Shown here one piece after another: positions 7,223-13,823 of a DNA stretch of 14,021 bases. This DNA is from Nitrospirota bacterium (GTDB lineage: Bacteria; Nitrospirota; Thermodesulfovibrionia; Thermodesulfovibrionales; JdFR-85): the NCBI GenBank assembly GCA_013152195.1, contig JAADGU010000114.1, positions 1 through 14,021 on the forward strand, read 5' to 3'. The notes below the pieces were generated by a model. That model was not told the origin of the DNA. It worked only from the letters and a program-made list of their open reading frames with translations, and ran no database searches. Positions within the stretch are counted from its first letter, which is position 1; every line of letters starts with the position of its first letter. Made by a program: the position numbers and the translations under genes.

Positions 7223-9166
7223 TTAAGATAGCTGTTTTTTCACAAAGGACAGCAGTCCTCCTGAAAGCAGGAGGACACGGTCACGCTCACTCAGGTCAGT
7301 GAAGACGGTAAACTCCAGGCCCTTTGTAATGTTATTTACCCTGTATTCCTGGTTGGTGATGAGGGAGCTCCCGACTCCGGTAATGCTTAACACATCCCCC
7401 TCGTCTGTTTTATCCATATCCCCGGGGTTGGTGAATATCAGGGGAAGTATCCCGAAGTTTATAAGGTTTGCCCTGTGAATCCTTGCAAAAGACTTTGCAA
7501 TCACTGCCTGGATGCCAAGATACATTGGCGCAATGGCGGCATGCTCCCTTGAGGAGCCCTGTCCATAGTTTTCACCCCCCATGATTATCCCGCCACCATG
7601 CTCCTTTGCCTTTCTGGCCCTCTCTGCAAAGGTTGGCTCAATATTGTAGAAGACATACTCTGAGATTGCCGGGATATTTGATCTGAACGGCAGTATCTGG
7701 GAACCTGCAGGCATTATATCATCTGTTGTAACATTGTCTCCAAGCTTTATGAGGACCTCAGCCCTTATCTCATCCTTTACAGGCTCTTTGAGGGGTACCT
7801 CTTTTATGTTCGGTCCCTTTATTATCTCAACTCCGTAGCCGTCATCCAATGGTGCAAGGAGCATATTGTCATTAACAAGGGCAGCCTCCGGTTCGCTAAA
7901 CTCATCCACCACAAGGCCTGTCTCAGTCGGGTCTACTATCTTCCCCTTTAGTGCCATCACAGCACAGGCGAGGGGATTGGCAAGAAAGACAGAGGCATCC
8001 TTGTTGCCGCAGCGGCCCCTGAAATTCCTGTTGTAAGACCTTACGGAGACATGTCCTGTGCCGGGAGACCCGCCCATACCGATGCAGGGACCGCATGAGG
8101 CCTCGAGCATCCTTGCCCCGGCTGCTATCATGTCCGACAGGGAGCCATCCCTTGCAATCATCTCATAAACCTGTTTTGACCCCGGGTTTATATGAAGGCT
8201 CACATGCTCTGCAATCTTTTTTCCCCGCAGGATCGATGCAACCGCCCGCATCGCCTGATAGGAGGAATTTGTGCAACTGCCTATACATACCTGATGGACC
8301 TTCCTGCCCGAGATATCCCTGATCCTGACAACATTGTCGGGACTATGTGGCTGGGCAGTCAGCGGCTCAAGGCTGCTCAGATCTATCTCGACAATCCCGT
8401 CATATTGAGCACCTTCGTCTGCCCGGAGTTCTGACCAGTCCTCTTCTCTGCCCTGTGCCCTGAGGAAGTGTGCTGTTCTTTCATCAGACGGAAAGACGGA
8501 TGTGGTAGCGCCAAGCTCTGCGCCCATGTTTGTGATGGTTGCCCTTTCTGTGACATTGAGGTCAGAGACCCCCGGGCCTCCATACTCAAAAATCTTTCCA
8601 ACTCCACCCTTGACTGTAAGCCTCCTCAGGAGTTCAAGGATGACTTCCATGGCCGTAGCCCAGGGCCGCCTGAGCCTGCCGGTAAGCCTGACAAGTACTA
8701 CTTCCGGCATCTTTATCTCAAAGGGCATCCCTGCCATAGCCGTGGCGGCATCCAGCCCGCCAACCCCGATGGCAATCATACCCATGCCGCCGTTTGTTGG
8801 TGTATGGCTGTCAGTCCCAAGGGCAATCCAGCCCGGGCTTGCAAACCTTTCAAGATTGACCTGATGGCATATGCCGTTGCCGGGCTTTGAAAACCAGGCG
8901 CCGAACCTTGCTGCTGCGGTCTGCAGGAAGAGGTGGTCATCAGGATTCATGTGGTTGGACTGAATCATGTTATGGTCAACATAGCTTACTGCAAGGGGGC
9001 CCTTTACCCTTTTAAGCCCCATAGCCTCAAACTGGAGCCAGGCCATGGTGCCTGTGGCATCCTGTGTATAGACTTCATCCACTCTCAGGGAGACAGTTTC
9101 ACCCTTTTTAAGCTCACCTTTTACAAGATGAGATTCAAATATCTTCTGTACAATATTTTTCCCCAC
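7223..9166 (-). CDS. Aconitate hydratase (single-chain, Aquifex-type)
   Basis: A 647-residue [4Fe-4S] enzyme that isomerises citrate and isocitrate via cis-aconitate in the TCA cycle (oxidative or reductive). The LeuC-like part holds GTDSHTPTNGG (about 118-127) and the cluster ligands Cys298 (CIGSCTNSS), Cys358 and Cys361 (SCGPCIGMGG). The swivel domain near the C-terminus has GQGSSREHAA. The size of about 650 residues matches the shorter aconitase class of Aquificota, Nitrospirota and Desulfobacterota rather than the roughly 900-residue AcnA. The start is set at GTG 9166, not ATG 9178. GGAGG at 9172-9176 is 5 nt upstream of the GTG and would lie inside the coding region otherwise, and the resulting MGKNIVQKI fits the family N-terminus. 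The protein lacks separate LeuC/LeuD subunits, so isopropylmalate isomerase is unlikely. Divergent from the OMP gene. Confidence 0.93.
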   Translation of the reverse strand: MGKNIVQKIFESHLVKGELKKGETVSLRVDEVYTQDATGTMAWLQFEAMGLKRVKGPLAVSYVDHNMIQSNHMNPDDHLFLQTAAARFGAWFSKPGNGICHQVNLERFASPGWIALGTDSHTPTNGGMGMIAIGVGGLDAATAMAGMPFEIKMPEVVLVRLTGRLRRPWATAMEVILELLRRLTVKGGVGKIFEYGGPGVSDLNVTERATITNMGAELGATTSVFPSDERTAHFLRAQGREEDWSELRADEGAQYDGIVEIDLSSLEPLTAQPHSPDNVVRIRDISGRKVHQVCIGSCTNSSYQAMRAVASILRGKKIAEHVSLHINPGSKQVYEMIARDGSLSDMIAAGARMLEASCGPCIGMGGSPGTGHVSVRSYNRNFRGRCGNKDASVFLANPLACAVMALKGKIVDPTETGLVVDEFSEPEAALVNDNMLLAPLDDGYGVEIIKGPNIKEVPLKEPVKDEIRAEVLIKLGDNVTTDDIMPAGSQILPFRSNIPAISEYVFYNIEPTFAERARKAKEHGGGIIMGGENYGQGSSREHAAIAPMYLGIQAVIAKSFARIHRANLINFGILPLIFTNPGDMDKTDEGDVLSITGVGSSLITNQEYRVNNITKGLEFTVFTDLSERDRVLLLSGGLLSFVKKQLS

Positions 9167-9193
9167 AACTTCCTCCATAAAAAGAATTTTTCA

Positions 9194-9222
9194 TTGTCTA
9201 AATCAATTAAAAATGCTATACT
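9194..9222 (+). promoter_or_regulatory. Probable sigma-70 promoter of the outer membrane protein gene
   Basis: TTGTCT (9194-9199), a 17-nt spacer and TATACT (9217-9222) give a good -35/-10 pair reading toward the gene at 9345. The predicted 5' leader is about 115 nt. On the other strand a weaker CTGGCA/TATAGC pair with 16-nt spacing could serve the aconitase gene. Confidence 0.5.
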
Positions 9223-9228
9223 TAGCAT
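9213..9228. promoter_or_regulatory. Perfect palindrome overlapping the divergent promoter (candidate operator)
   Basis: ATGCTA-TACT-TAGCAT is a perfect 6-4-6 dyad. It covers the -10 region of the plus-strand promoter and the likely minus-strand promoter. The position suits a repressor that controls the OMP gene, the aconitase gene or both. The regulator is not in the window. Confidence 0.4.
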
Positions 9229-9344
9229 AAGTTTTGTGCCAGACCGGTTTATTTTAACACTTGGATGCATATTATGACCATGTGCCGGTCTAAAAGATAC
9301 CGATAGTTTCTAAAAGATATTTTAAATTTCAAAGGAGGTTGCAG

Positions 9345-10121
9345 GTGAAAAAATCTGTTTTTTTTATTCCCTTAATGGTGGTCTTGGTGGTCTTGTTTAT
9401 CTCTCCGGTCAGAACCTATGCACTTGGTCTTGAGGCAGCAGCAGGATACTGGAATCAGGCTCCTTCAGGTGACCTTCAGTACAGTGGTGCCCTGGGAGAG
9501 GGAACCAAACTTAACCTTAAAGAGGACCTTAACTATGACAGCAAGGCCAGACCCTATCTCCGGGTAAAGGCTGACCTGCCCCTCTTTCTTCCGAATATCT
9601 ACTTTATGGCAACCCCGATGAAGTATGAAGGCCAAAGCTCTAAGGATTTCAGCTTTACCTTCGGAGATAAAACGTTTAATGCATCAGTTCCTTTTGAGTC
9701 AATGCTGCAGGCAGACCACTATGACATTGCAGTTTATTATTCCCTGCCCTTTCTCAACACTGCCACTGCCGGCAGTCTCAATGTGGAATTGGGGTTAAAC
9801 CTGAGGATTATTGACTTTGAAGCAAAGGTTACGCAGGGAGCACTGTCGGAATCTGCAAACTATACCCTTCCGATCCCGATGGTCTATGCCGGAGTCCAGC
9901 TGGAGCCTGTTGATCTGTTCAGCATTGAGGCAGAGATAAGGGGAATTACATATGGTTCAAACAGCTATTATGACCTTATAGCCAGGATGAAGGTAAAACC
10001 AGCAGGCCCTGTATTTATTGCGGGCGGATACAGATATGAAAAGATAAAGATAGACCATAATGACGTAAAGGCATCTATGGAATTTAAAGGACCATTTATC
10101 GAGGCTGGCGTAAGCTTCTGA
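9345..10121 (+). CDS. Outer membrane beta-barrel protein (resembles TIGR04219 family)
   Basis: A 258-residue outer membrane protein of unknown cargo. Residues 1-26 are a signal peptide (MKKSVFFIPLMVVLVVLFIS, ending RTYA), followed by LGLEAAAGYWNQAPSGDLQY. That opening, with RPYLRVKADLPLFLPNIYFMATPM, is what I recall of the TIGR04219 outer membrane family. The rest alternates polar and hydrophobic residues in strands, and the protein ends in Phe (FIEAGVSF), the usual signal for BAM-dependent assembly. GTG 9345 is the start: AAAGGAGGT lies 6 nt upstream, whereas a TTG at 9339 would sit on the binding site. It stands alone, divergent from the aconitase gene. Function beyond membrane location cannot be read from the sequence. 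Confidence 0.8.
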   Translation: MKKSVFFIPLMVVLVVLFISPVRTYALGLEAAAGYWNQAPSGDLQYSGALGEGTKLNLKEDLNYDSKARPYLRVKADLPLFLPNIYFMATPMKYEGQSSKDFSFTFGDKTFNASVPFESMLQADHYDIAVYYSLPFLNTATAGSLNVELGLNLRIIDFEAKVTQGALSESANYTLPIPMVYAGVQLEPVDLFSIEAEIRGITYGSNSYYDLIARMKVKPAGPVFIAGGYRYEKIKIDHNDVKASMEFKGPFIEAGVSF

Positions 10122-10147
10122 TTTAAGTAAATTTTCAGGCAAAATAC

Positions 10148-10238
10148 GGACTGTCCCGAGCATTCAGTAATCGTGTGTCTTTTTTGTAAGGGTTCCGGGG
10201 ACTCTAACCACATGGATGCAGGTTAGCAGTCCATTCCG
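10148..10238 (+). other. Structured 3' region of the OMP gene with a long hairpin (possible terminator)
   Basis: The main hairpin is GGACT-CTAACC (10199-10209) with GGTTAG-AGTCC (10221-10232, one bulged C) and an 11-nt loop. CGG/CCG (10196-10198 with 10236-10238) can extend it. A T-rich but broken tract follows. Upstream GGACTG (10148-10153) can pair with the same CAGTCC (10227-10232), and GTCCC (10153-10157) with GGGAC (10198-10202), so alternative folds exist. The likely promoter of the next gene lies downstream, so this most simply ends the OMP transcript. The rest of the gap (10122-10289) shows no gene. Confidence 0.4.
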
Positions 10239-10289
10239 TGCAATTTTCATATTTTCTTCATCTTTTTGTGTCAATATCTTGAGTAGTTT

Positions 10290-10317
10290 TTGATTAAATT
10301 AAGACCAGGATTATAAG
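10290..10317 (+). promoter_or_regulatory. Probable promoter of the selenoprotein gene
   Basis: TTGATT (10290-10295), a 16-nt spacer and TATAAG (10312-10317) match the sigma-70 pattern. The predicted transcript would start about 18-20 nt before the ATG, just ahead of the G-rich ribosome binding region GGGGGGGAGG. Confidence 0.4.
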
Positions 10318-10341
10318 ACGATTAGGGATTAGGGGGGGAGG

Positions 10342-10797
10342 ATGGCTAACAAGGGAAAGAAGAAGCAAAAGGTTTCAGAGAAGAAAAGCAAACCCCCTGT
10401 TATCTGGATTGTCTTTGCCCTTTCAGTTCTCATCCTTGTACTTGCTGTCTCCGGCAAAATTCCTTTTACCAACTCGCAAAAAAATGACGGGAAATCCTTT
10501 CAAGTCAAGGGAGGAGAGACTCGTCCTGTGATAGACCCTTCAATGTTTGCAGGTCTGACCCGTGCAGCATATGCAGCAGCCCAGGAAAATCCGGAGGTGC
10601 TGGATCAGGTCTACTGCTACTGCAACTGCAGTGAGCCCCCATTTTATCACAAGAGCCTCCTGAGCTGTTTTGCAGGAAATCATGGAGCGGGTTGACTACT
10701 CTGTCAGCAGGAGGCCTTGAGGGCTTCCCAGCTTTACAAGCAAGGCAAAAAGATCGAAGATGTCAAGGCAACAATAGACAAGGAATTCGGAATGTAG
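10342..10797 (+). CDS. Probable selenoprotein: membrane-anchored PCYCGC-like Cys-rich protein with TGA-encoded Sec
   Basis: Read through the in-frame TGA at 10693-10695, this gene gives 151 residues ending at TAG 10795-10797. A Lys-rich N-terminus and one membrane helix (about 19-38, VIWIVFALSVLILVLAVSG) place the rest outside the cytoplasm. The domain contains YCYCNC (Cys92, 94, 96), His103, Cys109, His114 and GAG-U118-LL-C121-QQEAL. This follows the PCYCGC-motif family pattern, PCYCGC...H..N..CF...HG..C..C...A, whose members are exported and of unknown function. The TGA falls on the first Cys of the C-x-x-C pair, giving a redox-type U-x-x-C. The 33 codons after it encode a helix resembling the family C-terminus (LRASQLYKQGKKIEDVKATIDKEFG). 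A SECIS-like hairpin follows the TGA. Start: ATG with an overlapping GGAGG-rich site. The alternative, a nonsense mutation, would truncate it at 117 residues; I think that less likely. Confidence 0.82.
10704..10738 (+). promoter_or_regulatory. Candidate bacterial SECIS element
   Basis: GGAGGCC (10710-10716) pairs with GGCTTCC (10722-10728), including one G-U, over a TTGAG loop (10717-10721). AGC/GCT (10706-10708 with 10731-10733) adds three pairs below a small internal loop, and TGT/ACA (10702-10704 with 10736-10738) could add three more. The apical loop starts 22 nt after the TGA, inside the 16-37 nt range described for bacterial SECIS elements. A loop G is present, but in the third position rather than the first two. 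It would recruit SelB with Sec-tRNA to recode the TGA. Confidence 0.6.
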
Positions 10798-10800
10798 GCT

Positions 10801-10941
10801 TCAGGCAGGTCTTTGGGTGTTTGCCTGGGATGTGCTGAGTAAGTGTTTTATAAGGTTGAGTCTCTCCCTGAGACTGAGTTCAAAGTAAACGTTACTTTCC
10901 ATCAGGATGCCAACAATCTCTTTTGCCTCACGTGAGACCAT
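10801..10941 (-). CDS. Small protein of 46 residues, unknown function
   Basis: ATG 10941 is preceded by AAGGAG with about 10-nt spacing, and the frame runs to TGA at 10803-10801. The protein starts MVSREAKEIVGILMESNVYF and continues ELSLRERLNLIKHLL, then a polar tail STSQANTQRPA. The first 36 residues would make two amphipathic helices separated by a short turn (SNVYFEL), like a small helical hairpin. There is no signal peptide or Cys. It lies tail-to-tail with the selenoprotein gene (3 nt between their ends) and head-to-head with the pyrimidine-nucleoside phosphorylase gene. I do not recognise a family. The ribosome binding site, extended -10 box and protein-like composition support it, but conservation is untested. 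Confidence 0.55.
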   Translation of the reverse strand: MVSREAKEIVGILMESNVYFELSLRERLNLIKHLLSTSQANTQRPA

Positions 10942-10994
10942 AATAAACACACTCCTTAATTATTTTATCGGCTGCTGCAATAATGGAAGCAATT

Positions 10995-11003
10995 ACTATA
11001 CCA
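10995..11003 (-). promoter_or_regulatory. Extended -10 promoter candidate for the 46-residue gene
   Basis: On the minus strand TGG-TATAGT forms an extended -10 box (TGnTATAAT-like) about 54 nt upstream of the start codon at 10941. No good -35 is visible, as is common for extended -10 promoters. Confidence 0.3.
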
Positions 11004-11082
11004 GTATCCTGCAATTCAGGTTGAATTTAAGAGGCGCAAAAATACGTGCGCTCTTTGAGCCCCGTATGGTAACATATTAACC

Positions 11083-12444
11083 ATGTATGCATATGACATC
11101 ATAAAAAAGAAGCGGGACGGGGAGTGCCTGAACAAAGAGGAGCTTCAGTTCCTCATAAAGGGATACCTTACTGAAGAGGTGCCTGATTACCAGGTGTCGG
11201 CATTTTTAATGGCGTCATTCCTCAGGGGGCTGAGTGAAGAGGAGACCATATTACTTACGGATGTAATGCTCCATACAGGACAGATACTCGACCTTACCGA
11301 GATGGATGACCCCAGAATAGACAAACACTCAACAGGTGGGGTTGGTGACAAGGTAAGCATCATCCTTGCACCCCTTATTGCAGCTGCAGGTGTTACCGTG
11401 CCCATGATATCCGGCAGGGGCCTCGGTCATACAGGGGGCACACTCGATAAACTTGCATCCATTCCTGGTTTCAGGACAGAGATGAGCATTGCTGATTTCA
11501 GAAATATCCTCTGGGAAACAGGAGTTGCAATGATGGGGCAGACAGATGATATTGCCCCGGCTGATAAAAAGCTTTATGCATTAAGAGACGTTACGGCAAC
11601 TGTAGAGAGCATTCCCCTTATTACATCAAGCATTATGTCAAAGAAACTGGCAGAGGGCCTTAACGGGCTGGTGCTTGATGTAAAGGTTGGTTCCGGCGCC
11701 TTCATGAAGACCATGGAGGATGCTGAGGCACTGGCCGCTGCCCTTACCAATACAGGTAACCATTTTGGGGTCAGGACAGTGGCTGTAATTACAGACATGG
11801 ATGAGCCCCTTGGCAGGACCGTTGGCAATTCACTGGAAATCAGGGAGTGTATAAATGCACTGAAAGGCAGGGCGGATAAAGACCTCATTGAAGTGACGCT
11901 TACTCTTGGGGCTTGGATGCTTTATCTCGCCGACTGGGTAGAAAAGGCCGTTGACAATCCCAGGACAGTGGTTCCCCGGATTACAGCTATAGATGAAGGA
12001 GCGCTTTCAGAGAAACGGGCGGAACTTGAAGAGCTGATTGACTCGGGTAAGGCCCTTGAAAGCTTTATGGAGTTTGTAGAGCGTCAGGGAGGCAATTCCG
12101 AGATAGTTGCAAACCCTGCTTTGTTGCCCGGGGCTGCTCACATAAAGCAGGTTCAGGCTGTTTCAGGTGGATACATACAAAGGGTAGATGCCGGGAAGGT
12201 GGGCACTGCCTCCATGCTCCTCGGGGCAGGCAGGCAGAGGCTTGAAGACAGGATTGACCATGGCGCGGGTATTATACTGAACAGGAAATCCGGAGACACT
12301 GTGCAGGAGGGAGATACTGTTGCTGTCCTTCACTACAATGATGAAACCAACCTGGCCGAGGCATCTCAGCTCATGGAGGAGGCTTTTGAGGTAGGAACGG
12401 AACCGCCGGGGTCAAAAAAGATGATTAAAAAAGTAATACTGTAA
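11083..12444 (+). CDS. deoA: Pyrimidine-nucleoside (thymidine) phosphorylase
   Basis: A 453-residue cytoplasmic enzyme of nucleoside salvage that cleaves thymidine and/or uridine with phosphate to the free base and (deoxy)ribose 1-phosphate. Phosphate-binding KHSTGGVGDK (81-90) and the family signature SGRGLGHTGGTLDKL (110-124) are intact. By offset from E. coli DeoA, the catalytic His82, Arg168, Ser183 and Lys187 are conserved (YALRDVTATV, SSIMSKK). The sequence is closer to the Firmicutes-type broad-specificity enzyme (Pdp) than to E. coli DeoA, so uridine may also be used; the symbol is therefore approximate. It is about 15-20 residues longer than typical, with extra sequence near 290-310. 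No Shine-Dalgarno is seen before ATG 11083; AT-rich TATTAA lies 2 nt upstream, so a short or absent leader is possible. Monocistronic; converges on radC. Confidence 0.94.
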   Translation: MYAYDIIKKKRDGECLNKEELQFLIKGYLTEEVPDYQVSAFLMASFLRGLSEEETILLTDVMLHTGQILDLTEMDDPRIDKHSTGGVGDKVSIILAPLIAAAGVTVPMISGRGLGHTGGTLDKLASIPGFRTEMSIADFRNILWETGVAMMGQTDDIAPADKKLYALRDVTATVESIPLITSSIMSKKLAEGLNGLVLDVKVGSGAFMKTMEDAEALAAALTNTGNHFGVRTVAVITDMDEPLGRTVGNSLEIRECINALKGRADKDLIEVTLTLGAWMLYLADWVEKAVDNPRTVVPRITAIDEGALSEKRAELEELIDSGKALESFMEFVERQGGNSEIVANPALLPGAAHIKQVQAVSGGYIQRVDAGKVGTASMLLGAGRQRLEDRIDHGAGIILNRKSGDTVQEGDTVAVLHYNDETNLAEASQLMEEAFEVGTEPPGSKKMIKKVIL

Positions 12445-12468
12445 AGAGCAGGCTGTCTGTAATGTCTG

Positions 12469-13161
12469 CTACAGCAGGCCGTTTTCATAAAAGCTGTAGT
12501 GTCCGTCTCTCGTAATAATAAAGTGGTCATGTACCCTGACCCCCATCTCCTCAGATATGTTTTTAAGGCGTTTTGTCAGTTCAATATCACTCCTTGATGA
12601 TGGTTTCAGGAGGCCTCCCGGATGATTATGTACGAGTATAATACTGACAGCCTTGTGTTTCAGGGCGTATTCCAGCACCTTTCTTGGATACACAACAGCC
12701 TGGTCAACCGTCCCCTCCTGAATAACCTCTTCTGACAGCACTTCATTCTGTGAGTTCAGATAAATTACCCTGAACTGCTCATCTCTCAGCCACCCCATTG
12801 AGACCCTGCAATACTCAACCACTGCCTCCGGAGAAGAGATCTTTACTTTGTGAAATGACCTTTCCTTTACGCAGAGTTCCATAAGTGACTGCATGAGATT
12901 TATAAGAATCGCTGTCTTCCTGCCTACTCCATCAATCTCTTCAAGCTCGTGAATCTCTGCCCCGAAAACCCCGGATATCCCTTTAAATCTTTTCAGGAGT
13001 GCCTTTGCAACAGGTTTTCTGTCTTTCTGTGCAACGCCATAGGTAAGCAGCAACTCAAGGACCTCATAGTCCTGAAGGCCCTTTATGCCGTTTTCAACAA
13101 ACCTCTTCTGGAGACGGCTCCTGTGTCCGAGATAATGGGCCGGGCTGTCACTGGGTTTCAT
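12469..13161 (-). CDS. radC: RadC family (UPF0758) JAB/MPN-domain protein
   Basis: A 230-residue protein of a family once linked to DNA repair, with real function unsettled. The N-terminal part has a helix-hairpin-helix-like region (LEEIDGVGRKTAI, about 73-85). The C-terminal JAB domain has Glu149 and the metal motif HNHPGGLLKPSSRSD (178-192), giving His178, His180, Ser189 and Asp192 of the JAMM signature, so a metal-dependent hydrolase fold is intact. ATG 13161 overlaps the end of the OsmC gene by 14 nt and lacks a clear ribosome binding site, which suggests translational coupling; the in-frame TTG at 13179 is rejected as a start. Its stop is 24 nt from the deoA stop, in convergent orientation, with no clear terminator between. 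Confidence 0.92.
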   Translation of the reverse strand: MKPSDSPAHYLGHRSRLQKRFVENGIKGLQDYEVLELLLTYGVAQKDRKPVAKALLKRFKGISGVFGAEIHELEEIDGVGRKTAILINLMQSLMELCVKERSFHKVKISSPEAVVEYCRVSMGWLRDEQFRVIYLNSQNEVLSEEVIQEGTVDQAVVYPRKVLEYALKHKAVSIILVHNHPGGLLKPSSRSDIELTKRLKNISEEMGVRVHDHFIITRDGHYSFYENGLL

Positions 13162-13624
13162 TAATTCTGTAATCCACAAAGACCTTCAGGTCTTCCCTTA
13201 ATGTATGATAGACGGAACAGTACTTTTCATGGGATAAAGAGATCGCCCTCTGTACCTTCTTCTCTGTTATACCATCCCCTGACAGGTGAACAGTCATCCT
13301 GATTGTCTTGAAGTACTGAGGCGGGGTTGGGTTTCTCTCTCCCTCCAGGTCTATCTTGAAGCTTTCAATCCTGCACTTCATCTTCTGGAGAAAGGAGACC
13401 ATGTCAATGCCCATACAGCCGGCAAGACTCAGGAGCAGGCTCTCTGTGGGCATGCAGCCCCATTCTACCCTGGCGTCGAAATCTATCTCATAGCCCCGCT
13501 GGGTTCTTCCGACAAAGATAAGGTCCTTGTCCCAGGTGAGGGTTGCCTTTGTAACCGGGGCAACCTTCTCCTTGTACCCTTCCAATGATTCCTCAAGTTT
13601 TTCGCTCTCCTCGGCATTACTCAT
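13148..13624 (-). CDS. OsmC/Ohr family peroxiredoxin-like protein
   Basis: A 158-residue cytoplasmic thiol protein of the OsmC superfamily, which reduces organic hydroperoxides or related reactive species. The two family cysteines are present: Cys70 in SLAGCMGIDM and Cys136 in HEKYCSVYHTL. The N-terminal barrel strands carry GYEIDFDARVEWGCMPTESLL; extra Cys57 and Cys84 are seen. It resembles the general YhfA-like OsmC subgroup rather than Ohr. A 20-residue acidic N-terminal stretch (SNAEESEKLEESLEGYKEK) precedes the barrel. ATG 13624 has AAAGG directly before it and GGGAGGGG further upstream. It is the first gene of a two-gene unit with radC, under a promoter with a palindrome at 13681-13718, which fits stress-controlled expression. 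Confidence 0.88.
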   Translation of the reverse strand: MSNAEESEKLEESLEGYKEKVAPVTKATLTWDKDLIFVGRTQRGYEIDFDARVEWGCMPTESLLLSLAGCMGIDMVSFLQKMKCRIESFKIDLEGERNPTPPQYFKTIRMTVHLSGDGITEKKVQRAISLSHEKYCSVYHTLREDLKVFVDYRINETQ

Positions 13625-13680
13625 CCTTTAACCCCTCCCTGCTAATTGATAGTAAATTTTCTGACATGGTGGAATATTCA

Positions 13681-13718
13681 GTTATGAAATTTTATAACAA
13701 CAGGCGTTATTGTTTCAA
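13681..13718 (-). promoter_or_regulatory. Promoter of the OsmC-radC unit with overlapping palindrome (candidate operator)
   Basis: On the minus strand TTGAAA (13718-13713) and TATAAA (13696-13691) are separated by 16 nt, a good sigma-70 pair. GTTATGAAATTTTATAAC (13681-13698) is an 18-nt palindrome with one mismatched pair. It covers the -10 box and the expected transcription start, a typical site for repressor binding. The leader to ATG 13624 would be about 60 nt. Confidence 0.5.
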
Positions 13719-13729
13719 CCAGGGATAGC

Positions 13730-13775
13730 TCTTCCGGAACTGCCGGGAGAACCCCTGTCAATTTTTTTGAAGGGG
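13730..13775 (+). other. Two adjacent hairpins upstream of miaA
   Basis: TCTTCCGG (13730-13737) pairs with CCGGGAGA (13743-13750), with one G-T pair and a 5-nt loop. CCCCT (13752-13756) pairs with AGGGG (13771-13775) around a T-rich loop containing seven T's in a row. The position is about 50 nt upstream of the miaA start and upstream of the OsmC promoter. The purpose is not clear. No gene is seen in 13625-13823. Confidence 0.3.
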
Positions 13776-13823
13776 ATATGGATTCTTTGTCTTTAAATAC
13801 ACCCTTTAAGTTAAAATTAATGT

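Noticed and set aside
8468..8890. Long open frames on the plus strand opposite the aconitase (and similar ones opposite recQ and the S8 gene)
   Set aside because: They are antisense to well-supported conserved proteins, lack ribosome binding sites and encode no recognisable domain.
9167..9178. ATG start for the aconitase at 9178
   Set aside because: No binding site precedes it, and the good GGAGG lies just inside it, correctly spaced for the GTG at 9166.
10342..10695. Gene ending at the TGA as a complete 117-residue protein or a nonsense pseudogene
   Set aside because: The frame after the TGA stays open, matches the expected family C-terminus with its Cys, and carries a SECIS-like hairpin at the right distance.
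11031..11053. Hairpin GAGGCGC/GCGCTC before the phosphorylase gene as an attenuator
   Set aside because: Six pairs with a bulge and only TTT after it; too weak to support a call.
12445..12480. Intrinsic terminator between deoA and radC
   Set aside because: Only a 5-bp GCTGT/ACAGC stem is possible and no U-run follows on either strand.
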